Shown here piece by piece: positions 1-5,024 of a DNA stretch of 5,465 bases (within the stretch, counting starts at the first letter, position 1; each line of letters begins with the position of its first letter). The translations under genes and the position numbers were made by a program. The notes under the pieces were generated by a model, which was not told where the DNA came from, made no database searches, and saw only the letters and a list, made by a program, of their open reading frames with translations. The DNA comes from Gammaproteobacteria bacterium (lineage in GTDB: Bacteria; Pseudomonadota; Gammaproteobacteria; Steroidobacterales; Steroidobacteraceae), in NCBI GenBank assembly GCA_005877965.1, contig VBNP01000179.1, positions 1 to 5,465 of the forward strand, read 5' to 3'.

Positions 1-1
1 C

Positions 2-58
2 CGGACGCTTGGAGAAGAGTTGGCCGAGCGAGCAGCCCTGCACGAGTACTCGGCGTAG
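2..58 (+). CDS. Possible C-terminal end of an unidentified protein, cut by the left edge
   Basis: The second + strand frame is open from the left edge to a TAG at 56-58 and encodes about 18 residues ending in ELAERAALHEYSA, an Ala/Glu/Arg-rich stretch that could form an amphipathic helix. The ERAALHEY segment recalls the ERAAI-EYDGG-type tails I remember from proteins of phages and integrated elements, but this is a weak impression from memory. The first frame is also open, to a TAA at 259-261, so the choice of frame is uncertain. The fragment is too short to name. It may not be a gene at all. Confidence 0.25.
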   Translation, partial: RTLGEELAERAALHEYSA

Positions 59-69
59 AGCGGCCGCTG

Positions 70-168
70 AGGTTCGGTGAATCGGACGGCCTCGCCTTCT
101 CGGCCGCACCGTCCAGGTGTGCCCACATTGCACGCACTGTCGGCGCCGCGGACCGAACCGCCGAACCT
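70..168. repeat. Nested inverted repeats with GTTCGG/CCGAAC arms
   Basis: An outer 8-bp perfect inverted repeat (aggttcgg at 70-77, ccgaacct at 161-168) encloses a 6-bp one (ggacgg at 84-89, ccgtcc at 109-114). A further ccgaacc copy lies at 153-159. There is no T tract after it, so it does not look like a terminator. It could be a protein-binding site cluster, a structured RNA, or chance in GC-rich DNA. Confidence 0.4.
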
Positions 169-181
169 GAGCTGCGCAACA

Positions 182-224
182 AGGGGATCTCGCATGCTTC
201 GATTGCATGCATGCGAGTTACCCT
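182..224. repeat. Imperfect hairpin with a 9-bp perfect core
   Basis: ctcgcatgc at 189-197 pairs perfectly with gcatgcgag at 209-217 across an 11-base loop. After an interruption the stem resumes with aggg at 182-185 against ccct at 221-224. No T run follows, so a terminator role is not supported. It may be a regulatory or protein-binding inverted repeat. Confidence 0.45.
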
Positions 225-375
225 GAAATCTGTGCGTTCTGCGGCCAAAATCCGCCTTTAAAGGCTTATACCGTCAACAGAATTAATTTACCCATCCCCA
301 AAATGCGAGTCACTCTCTCCGGGGCCCGATCTACTTTTCGGCTAAGCACGTAACGTGCCGTGTTGATCGCGATGA

Positions 376-430
376 CAGTTCGGTTCGGCGCTGAGCTGAT
401 TCCAGGAACCGAACCTTCAGGAACCGAACT
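376..430. repeat. Direct and inverted repeats of GAACCGAAC
   Basis: The 12-mer caggaaccgaac occurs at 403-414 and again at 418-429, a direct repeat of 15-base period. Its reverse complement, gttcggttc, lies at 378-386 and can pair with either copy, giving two alternative 9-bp stems. The layout of one inverted arm facing two direct copies is typical of operators or recombinase-binding sites, but nothing in the window identifies a cognate protein. Confidence 0.5.
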
Positions 431-473
431 TTTCGTTACCCCCAATTTTTACCCGCTACGGTGTGTTCGCTAG

Positions 474-592
474 GCTCCCTCGGGAGCGCTGGTTGCCAGC
501 ACCCCGATCGCGATCGCCGCTCTGCGAACGTCCTGCGAAGACGCAGAAGAATCATCTATGATGCGCGGCACAGTTCGAGTCCGATCTCGAAT
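474..592. repeat. Run of six consecutive short inverted repeats
   Basis: Back-to-back inverted repeats lie at 474-487 (gctcc-ctcg-ggagc), 488-500 (gctgg-ttg-ccagc), 505-516 (cgatcgcgatcg), 521-547 (tctcgc-like pair: tctgcg at 521-526 with cgcaga at 542-547), 551-562 (atcat-ct-atgat) and 574-591 (ttcgag-tccgat-ctcgaa). Each is short and could arise by chance, but they tile this stretch almost without gaps. The transcribed strand, if any, is unknown. Confidence 0.4.
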
Positions 593-627
593 CCGCAAGC
601 AATTGAAAAACATTAAGAAAATAAACC

Positions 628-712
<85 letters not shown>

Positions 713-730
713 AGGCGAGGAAGGCCGCGA

Positions 731-759
731 AATGTACGCACGGGTCCGGGGGCTGTCAA
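731..759 (-). promoter_or_regulatory. Sigma70-type promoter of tRNA-Leu
   Basis: On the - strand there is a perfect -35 box TTGACA (759-754), a 17-base spacer, and a -10 box TACATT (736-731, 4 of 6 matches to consensus). Transcription would begin near 724, about a dozen bases before the mature tRNA 5' end at 712. The bases after the -10 box, TCGCGGC, form a GC-rich discriminator of the kind found at stringently controlled stable-RNA promoters. The -35 box ends exactly where the proposed rnr start codon begins. Confidence 0.8.
748..752 (+). promoter_or_regulatory. Weak Shine-Dalgarno supporting the rnr TTG start
   Basis: GGGGG at 748-752 lies 7 bases before TTG at 760. It is only a partial match to AGGAGG, but no better ribosome site precedes the other in-frame candidates (GTG 901, 919, 937). 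Upstream, the frame runs into DNA antisense to the tRNA. Confidence 0.45.
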
Positions 760-2862
760 TTGAAGGCGCGTAGCGGAAAGTTCGGGCGGCGCGACCGCGG
801 CGCCGGCGCAGCGCCGAAGAGCCGCAGTGGCAGGTCGCCCGGCGCTAAATCCAGGGGCGCCGGGCAGACCGCGGCCACGGGCCACGGCGCGCGCTCGAGC
901 GTGCGCGCCGGCAGATCCGTGCCGTCTGATTCCGACGTGAGGCCGGGCTCGCTCGTTGAGGGCACGGTCAGCGCCAATCGCGCCGGCTACGGGTTCCTGC
1001 GCGTGGAGGGATTCAGGGACAGCGTGTTCCTGCCGCCGCCGGAAATGCGTGGCGTGATGCACGGTGACCGGTTGCGCGTGAAGGTGTCGCGTGATGCGAG
1101 CGACCGCTGGTCGGGCGCCGTGCAGCAGGTGCTGGAGCGCGGGGTGAGCGCGTTTCTCGGCACCGTGGAGGTGCAGGGGCGCAGCGCCTGGGTGAACGCC
1201 GCGGATCGGCGCCTGCAGCTGCGCTGTGCGGTGGCGCCGCAGGACCTGCACGGCGCACGCAGCGGTGATTGGGTGATTGCCCGGATCACGCGTCACGCCG
1301 GCTCCGCATCGCCCGCCCAGGCGGTGATCGGCAAACGTCTGGATCCGGATAGACCGGTCGAGCTCGCCACCGAGTCGGCGATCGCACGCTTCGACCTGCC
1401 GCACGAATTTCCGGCCGCGGCGCTGCGTGAGGCACAGGCACACGGTGAGCAGGTCGATGCGCGCGAAGCGAACGCGCGTGTGGATCTGCGCGAGCTGCCG
1501 CTCGTCACCATCGATGGCGAGGATGCGCGGGATTTCGACGATGCGGTGTATGCCGAGCCGCACCCGGGGGGCTTGCGCCTGATCGTCGCGATCGCCGACG
1601 TCAGTCACTACGTGAGACCGGGGAGTGCGCTCGATACCGAAGCGCAGGCACGCGGCACGTCGGTCTATTTCCCGACCCGCGTGCTGCCGATGCTGCCCAC
1701 CGCGCTGTCGGATCACCTGTGTTCGCTGGCGCCGCGGGTCGATCGCCTGTGCTTTGCCGCCGACATGGTGGTGAGCCGCAGCGGCGCCCTGAAAAGCGCA
1801 CGCTTCTATCCGGCGGTCATGCGCTCGGCGGCCCGCCTCACGTACACGCTCGCGAACGACGCGCTGTTCGCGGGGCGGCCGGCGGCACGCAGTGAGCTCG
1901 GTCCGCTGCTCGAGCGGCTCATGGTGCTGGTCGACGTCTACCGCGCGCTCTACAAGGCCCGTGGCCACCGCGGTGCGCTGGATTTCGATGCGGCGGAAGC
2001 CGAGTTCGTCATCGACGCCGGCGAGCGGGTGCGCGCCATCGAGCTACGGGTACGCAACGACGCGCACCGGCTCATCGAGGAGTGCATGATCCTGGCGAAC
2101 GTCGCGGTGGCCGAGGCGCTCGCGAAGGCGCAGGTGCCGACCCTGTACCGCGTGCACGGCCAGCCGGAGGACGAGAAGCTCGAGAGGCTGGCGGCAACTC
2201 TCACGGCATTGGGCATCGATGCGCGCATACCGAAGAGCGTGACTACGCGGGATTTGCAGGCGATCGCGCGACGCGTGGGCGCCGCTCCGGAGCGTGCGTT
2301 CGTCGAATCGCTCGTCGTGCGGGCGATGCCGCAGGCGATCTACCAGCCGGCCAACATCGGCCACTTCGGACTGGCGCTCACGCACTACGCGCACTTCACT
2401 TCACCCATCCGCCGCTACCCGGACCTCATCGTGCACCGCACCCTGAAGGCGCTGATCGGGGCCAAGGGCGGCTCGGGCGAGCGCTCCGAGACGGCGCAGC
2501 TCAGCGCGCTCGGTGACAGCACCTCGCGGCTCGAGAAGCGCGCCGACGAGGCGGACCGCTACGTCTCAGCCTTCCTCAAGTGCACCTATCTAAAGGAGCG
2601 CGTCGGGCAGACGTTCCAGGGGCTGATCACCACCGTGGTGGAGTTCGGCTGCTTCGTGCAGATCCTGGACGTTGCGGTGGACGGCCTGCTGCACATCGAC
2701 AACCTGCGGGATGATCAGTACGTCATGGAGGACGACGGTCACGCCTGGCGGGGCCGGCGCACGGGACGGCGGCTGCGCACCGGCGCGCACGTGCGGGTAC
2801 TGGTGACCGCGGTGAATCCCATCGAAGGCCTGGTCGACCTCGCGCTGGCGGAAGAGGCCTAG
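760..2862 (+). CDS. rnr: Ribonuclease R (3'-5' exoribonuclease, RNB family)
   Basis: A processive 3'-5' exoribonuclease that degrades structured RNA and takes part in rRNA, tRNA and mRNA quality control. The product is 700 residues from the TTG at 760; the frame continues upstream to a GTG at 685, but that lies in the antisense of the tRNA. In order I see: an Arg/Lys/Gly/Ser-rich tail (1-60), a first cold-shock domain (about 64-115, GTVSANRAGYGFLRVEG), a second (about 120-185), the RNB catalytic domain (about 240-590) and an S1 domain (615-697). TIDGEDARDFDDAV supplies catalytic Asp252, 258, 260 and 261; Tyr303 in SVYFP matches the RNA-clamping Tyr; HFTSPIRRYPDL begins at 545. Unlike E. coli RNase R (813 residues), it has neither the N-terminal winged helix nor the Lys-rich C-terminal tail. 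The next gene, rlmB, starts 34 bases after the stop. Function is certain; the exact start is not. Confidence 0.95.
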   Translation: MKARSGKFGRRDRGAGAAPKSRSGRSPGAKSRGAGQTAATGHGARSSVRAGRSVPSDSDVRPGSLVEGTVSANRAGYGFLRVEGFRDSVFLPPPEMRGVMHGDRLRVKVSRDASDRWSGAVQQVLERGVSAFLGTVEVQGRSAWVNAADRRLQLRCAVAPQDLHGARSGDWVIARITRHAGSASPAQAVIGKRLDPDRPVELATESAIARFDLPHEFPAAALREAQAHGEQVDAREANARVDLRELPLVTIDGEDARDFDDAVYAEPHPGGLRLIVAIADVSHYVRPGSALDTEAQARGTSVYFPTRVLPMLPTALSDHLCSLAPRVDRLCFAADMVVSRSGALKSARFYPAVMRSAARLTYTLANDALFAGRPAARSELGPLLERLMVLVDVYRALYKARGHRGALDFDAAEAEFVIDAGERVRAIELRVRNDAHRLIEECMILANVAVAEALAKAQVPTLYRVHGQPEDEKLERLAATLTALGIDARIPKSVTTRDLQAIARRVGAAPERAFVESLVVRAMPQAIYQPANIGHFGLALTHYAHFTSPIRRYPDLIVHRTLKALIGAKGGSGERSETAQLSALGDSTSRLEKRADEADRYVSAFLKCTYLKERVGQTFQGLITTVVEFGCFVQILDVAVDGLLHIDNLRDDQYVMEDDGHAWRGRRTGRRLRTGAHVRVLVTAVNPIEGLVDLALAEEA

Positions 2863-2896
2863 CCGCGGGCGACAGGCCGTGGCGGCGAGGACCGCG

Positions 2897-3640
2897 ATGA
2901 AGGGCACCGAGACGATCTACGGCATGCACGCGGTGCGCGTCATGCTGGAGCGGCATCCTGAACGCGTGCACAGCGTGCGCATTGCCGAGCAGCGCGACGA
3001 TCCGCGGGTGCGCGCCATCGACGAGCTGGCGCGGCGGCACCAGCGACCGGTGCAGCGCGTCGAGGCGCGCGCGCTGCAGCAGCTGCTGGGCGACGTCGCC
3101 CACCAGGGTGTCGCCGCCGACATCACGCCACTGCCGCCCTGGAGCGAGGATGCGCTGCTCGCGGCTCTGCAGAGCGCGAGCGCGCCCCTGCTGCTGGCAC
3201 TCGATGGCGTGCAGGACCCGCACAATCTCGGCGCCTGTCTGCGCAGCGCGGATGCCTGCGGCGCACTCGCCGTGATCGTGCCGCGCGACCGGGCCGCGCA
3301 GCTCACGCCGACCGTGCGCAAGGTGGCGGTCGGCGCTGCGGAAACGACCCCGGTGGTCGCGGTGACCAACCTGGTGCGCACCCTCAAGCTCCTCAAGCAG
3401 GCCGGCCTCTGGGTCGTCGGCGCGGACGCCGCGGGGGAGAAGAGTGCGTACCAGGCGGATCTCACCGGACCGGTGGTGCTGGTGCTCGGGGCTGAAGGGA
3501 CCGGCTTGAGGCGTCTGACGCGACAGAACTGCGATTTTCTGGTCAGGCTGCCGCAGCTCGGCGCGGTCGAGAGTCTCAACGTCTCGGTGGCCGCGGGTAT
3601 GCTGCTGTACGAGGCCGTGCGCCAGAGGCAGGCGCGCTGA
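2897..3640 (+). CDS. rlmB: 23S rRNA (guanosine-2251-2'-O)-methyltransferase
   Basis: An S-adenosylmethionine-dependent SPOUT enzyme that 2'-O-methylates G2251 in the P loop of 23S rRNA. The product is 247 residues (E. coli 243). The N-terminal substrate-binding domain opens with ETIYGMHAV. The C-terminal knotted methyltransferase domain carries the three family motifs: DPHNLGACLRSAD (from 107, catalytic Asn110 and Arg116), GAEGTGLRRLT (from 198) and ESLNVSVAAGM (from 225). I chose ATG 2897 because GAGG at 2887-2890 sits 6 bases upstream and because E. coli RlmB begins almost at this point; a GTG at 2879 would add six residues. It lies 34 bases after rnr and probably shares its transcript, as in other gammaproteobacteria. 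Confidence 0.96.
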   Translation: MKGTETIYGMHAVRVMLERHPERVHSVRIAEQRDDPRVRAIDELARRHQRPVQRVEARALQQLLGDVAHQGVAADITPLPPWSEDALLAALQSASAPLLLALDGVQDPHNLGACLRSADACGALAVIVPRDRAAQLTPTVRKVAVGAAETTPVVAVTNLVRTLKLLKQAGLWVVGADAAGEKSAYQADLTGPVVLVLGAEGTGLRRLTRQNCDFLVRLPQLGAVESLNVSVAAGMLLYEAVRQRQAR

Positions 3641-3656
3641 GCACGGTACCCCGGCA

Positions 3657-3685
3657 TTGCGGCGGCGAGGCCGTTTCAGTATGCT
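3657..3685 (+). promoter_or_regulatory. Candidate promoter of the rpsF operon
   Basis: TTGCGG (3657-3662) and TATGCT (3680-3685) are separated by 17 bases. The -10 box matches consensus at 4 of 6 positions; the -35 box is weak. The bases after it, TCGCGCCCC, form a GC-rich discriminator like that of the tRNA-Leu promoter, which would suit growth-rate and stringent control. The start point would be near 3692. Confidence 0.45.
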
Positions 3686-3686
3686 T

Positions 3687-3723
3687 CGCGCCCCTTTTTA
3701 TCCGAAGGGGCGCGGGCGGTTTT
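3687..3723 (+). terminator. Hairpin after rlmB, probable intrinsic terminator
   Basis: cgcgcccctt (3687-3696) pairs perfectly over 10 bp with aaggggcgcg (3705-3714), with an 8-base loop. A short run of four T (3720-3723) follows after a GGCGG spacer, so termination may be inefficient or the hairpin may act only as a 3' end stabiliser. It lies 46 bases after the rlmB stop. If transcription of rpsF starts near 3692, those transcripts lack most of the 5' arm and the hairpin would form only on rlmB readthrough. Confidence 0.55.
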
Positions 3724-3745
3724 CAGATCGCTGCAGTCCGCGCAT

Positions 3746-3798
3746 CTCCTTGCCGCACCGGGCGAGCCTTGAATCCGGGCGGCTTATTCCGCAAGGAG
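3746..3798 (+). promoter_or_regulatory. S6:S18-binding autoregulatory leader of rpsF
   Basis: ctcctt (3746-3751) pairs with aaggag (3793-3798), which is the rpsF Shine-Dalgarno. The stem continues with gccgc (3752-3756) against gcggc (3779-3783), then, after a bulged A, ccgg (3758-3761) against ccgg (3775-3778) with a 13-base loop. The 3' strand carries an unpaired ttattccgc (3784-3792) containing CCG. A stem that hides the ribosome site and has a CCG-bearing asymmetric loop is the hallmark of the known S6:S18 leader motif, which mimics the 16S rRNA site bound by these proteins. Excess S6:S18 would then repress rpsF and the coupled genes. The fold was drawn by hand. Confidence 0.75.
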
Positions 3799-3804
3799 CA
3801 CACA

Positions 3805-4221
3805 ATGAGGCATTACGAAATCGTCATCCTGGTGCATCCTGATCAGAGCGAGCAGGTGCCCGCGATGATCGAGCGCTACAAGGGCATGATCGCCGCCGGC
3901 GGCGGCCACGTGCATCGCCTGGAGGACTGGGGGCGCCGCCAGCTCGCCTATCCGCTCGCCAAGGTGCACAAGGCACACTACGTGCTGATGAACATCGAGA
4001 CCGATCAGAAGACGCTCGGCGAGCTCACCGGCTCCTTCCGCTTCAGCGACGCCGTGCTGCGTCATCTGGTGGTGAACATGGATGCCGCCGTGACCGAGCC
4101 CTCCCCGATGGCGAAGGCCGCGGACGAGGAAGGCGAGGGCGGACGGCGCCGCGAGCGCGCGCGCGACGACAGCGGCGCGCCGACCGACGACGAAGACAAC
4201 CCGGTCGCCGAGAGCGTGTGA
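3805..4221 (+). CDS. rpsF: 30S ribosomal protein S6
   Basis: A component of the small-subunit platform that binds 16S rRNA as a heterodimer with S18. The product is 138 residues. It starts MRHYEIVILVHPDQSEQVPAMIERY, the S6 signature, and contains the conserved EDWGRRQLAYPLAKVHKAHYVLMN segment and the FSDAVLRHLVV strand at about 74-91. From about residue 98 the tail is low-complexity and charged, first rich in Glu and Arg and then in Asp. S6 tails vary in this group and the Glu-ending E. coli tail is glutamylated by RimK; this one ends ESV. ATG 3805 is supported by AAGGAG at 3793-3798, six bases upstream; the frame is open further upstream but there only reads through the leader. First gene of the rpsF-rpsR-rplI group. 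Confidence 0.97.
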   Translation: MRHYEIVILVHPDQSEQVPAMIERYKGMIAAGGGHVHRLEDWGRRQLAYPLAKVHKAHYVLMNIETDQKTLGELTGSFRFSDAVLRHLVVNMDAAVTEPSPMAKAADEEGEGGRRRERARDDSGAPTDDEDNPVAESV

Positions 4222-4224
4222 GCG

Positions 4225-4259
4225 CGGTGTGCGTCCGCACCGGCATGTCAGCAACTGAC
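4225..4259 (+). other. Two small hairpins in the rpsF-rpsR spacer
   Basis: cggtg (4225-4229) pairs with caccg (4238-4242), and gtcag (4247-4251) pairs with ctgac (4255-4259) around a CAA loop. They occupy most of the 58-base gap and end seven bases before the rpsR ribosome site. They might affect message processing or the relative expression of S6 and S18. Short stems like these also occur by chance. Confidence 0.3.
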
Positions 4260-4279
4260 CGATTCGAGGAATAACACTC

Positions 4280-4540
4280 ATGGCAATGTCCAGAGACCAG
4301 CGCGGCAGCGGCGGCGGCAGCCGCTTCTCGCGTCGCAGGAAGTTCTGCCGCTTCACCGCCGAAGGCGTGAAGTCGATCGACTACAAGGATCTCGCCACCC
4401 TCAAGGGCTATGTCACCGAGACGGGCAAGATCGTTCCGAGTCGCATCACCGGCACGAAATCCTTCTATCAGCGCCAGCTCGCGGTGGCGATCAAGCGGGC
4501 GCGCTTTCTGGCGCTGCTGCCCTACACCGATCAGCACTGA
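4280..4540 (+). CDS. rpsR: 30S ribosomal protein S18
   Basis: The partner of S6 in the platform of the 30S subunit, also part of the autoregulatory complex. The product is 86 residues (E. coli 75). The core is unmistakable: RRRKFCRFTAEGVKSIDYKDLATLKGYVTE, then GKIVPSRITGT and YQRQLAVAIKRARFLALLPYTD. The extra length is an N-terminal Ser/Gly/Arg-rich extension, MAMSRDQRGSGGGSRF. I chose ATG 4280 because GAGGA (4266-4270) lies nine bases upstream; ATG 4286 would be 15 bases away. It follows rpsF after 58 bases with no priB gene between them. Its stop codon overlaps the ribosome site of rplI. Confidence 0.97.
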   Translation: MAMSRDQRGSGGGSRFSRRRKFCRFTAEGVKSIDYKDLATLKGYVTETGKIVPSRITGTKSFYQRQLAVAIKRARFLALLPYTDQH

Positions 4541-4543
4541 GGG
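4539..4543 (+). promoter_or_regulatory. rplI ribosome-binding site overlapping the rpsR stop
   Basis: GAGGG begins inside the TGA stop of rpsR (4538-4540) and lies seven bases before the rplI ATG at 4551. Ribosomes finishing rpsR therefore end directly on this site, so translational coupling of S18 and L9 is likely. Confidence 0.7.
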
Positions 4544-4550
4544 CACCTCG

Positions 4551-5000
4551 ATGGAAGTCATCCTGCTGCAGAAGGTCGCCAATCTTGGCAACATCGGCGA
4601 ACGCGTGAAGGTGCGCTCCGGCTACGGCCGCAATTTTCTGCTGCCGCAGGGCAAGGCGACCCTCGCGACTCCCGAGAACATTGCGCGCTTCGAGGCCCGC
4701 CGCACCGAGCTCGAGCGCCTGGCGCGCGAGCAGCTGGTGTCCGCGGAGGAGCGGGCGGCCGCCGTCAAGGATTTCAAGCTCACCATTCATGCCAAGGCGG
4801 GCACCGAGGGAAAGCTGTTCGGCTCGATCGGCACCAGCGACATCGCCGAGGCCTGTACGCGTGATGGCTTCAACATCGAGCGCAGCGAAGTGCGCTTGCC
4901 CGCAGGCCCGCTGCGCATGCTGGGCGAGCACCTGATCAACCTGCACCTGCACGCCGACATCGACGTGCCGCTGCACGTGACGATCGTGGCGGAAGAGTAG
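4551..5000 (+). CDS. rplI: 50S ribosomal protein L9
   Basis: A 23S rRNA-binding protein at the base of the L1 stalk, made of two globular domains joined by a long helix. The product is 149 residues, the same length as in E. coli. The N-terminal RNA-binding domain has MEVILLQKVANLGNIGERVKV and the GYGRNFLLPQGKA signature (about residues 24-36). The connecting helix runs from about 41 to 75. The C-terminal domain includes GKLFGSIGTSDIAEA. ATG 4551 is fixed by the length match and the adjacent GAGGG; an earlier in-frame start would overlap rpsR. dnaB begins 24 bases after the stop, as commonly seen in gammaproteobacteria. Confidence 0.98.
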   Translation: MEVILLQKVANLGNIGERVKVRSGYGRNFLLPQGKATLATPENIARFEARRTELERLAREQLVSAEERAAAVKDFKLTIHAKAGTEGKLFGSIGTSDIAEACTRDGFNIERSEVRLPAGPLRMLGEHLINLHLHADIDVPLHVTIVAEE

Positions 5001-5024
5001 CGCTAAGCGGGAGGCACAGTCGCG

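Larger units (their letters stand above)
59..627. other. Gene-free stretch rich in inverted repeats
   Basis: I see no convincing gene in these 569 bases. The + frames are interrupted, and the minus frames near the left edge are open only because the sequence is GC-rich. The middle (about 225-300) and the part next to the tRNA (about 600-627) are clearly richer in A and T than the rest of the window. Short perfect palindromes are frequent: 254-265 (gcctttaaaggc), 346-358 (gcacgt-a-acgtgc) and 505-516 (cgatcgcgatcg). Larger hairpins and repeats are listed separately. TTACCC occurs at 218, 288, 436 and 449. The region lies on the 3' side of the tRNA, where integrated elements commonly sit. Its function is unknown. 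Confidence 0.7.

Noticed and set aside
1..261. Frame-1 + strand reading frame open from the left edge to TAA 259-261, and open - strand frames there
   Set aside because: Several frames are open at once in this GC-rich part, which argues for chance. The translations show no known motif.
272..277. TTGACG on the - strand as a -35 box
   Set aside because: No fitting -10 box at 15-18 bases and no gene to serve on that strand within the window.
510..517. gcgatcgc, the cyanobacterial HIP1 octamer
   Set aside because: A single copy inside a longer palindrome; the gene content is gammaproteobacterial.
436..555. 39-residue - strand ORF starting at ATG 555-553
   Set aside because: Short, directly preceded by an in-frame stop, no ribosome site, and its sequence is made of the local hairpins. 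No family recognised.
573..582. gttcgagtcc, identical to the tRNA T-arm decamer but in inverted orientation, as a possible attachment core or tRNA remnant
   Set aside because: It is explained by the local palindrome ttcgag-tccgat-ctcgaa (574-591); ten matching bases are not enough, and no other tRNA part is present.
603..626. TTGAAA in the AT-rich stretch as a promoter for rnr
   Set aside because: No acceptable -10 box lies 16-18 bases downstream; ATAAAC at 621 is only 12 bases away.
2723..3657. Two long - strand ORFs opposite the end of rnr and rlmB
   Set aside because: They lie antisense to clear conserved genes and have the biased composition of shadow frames.
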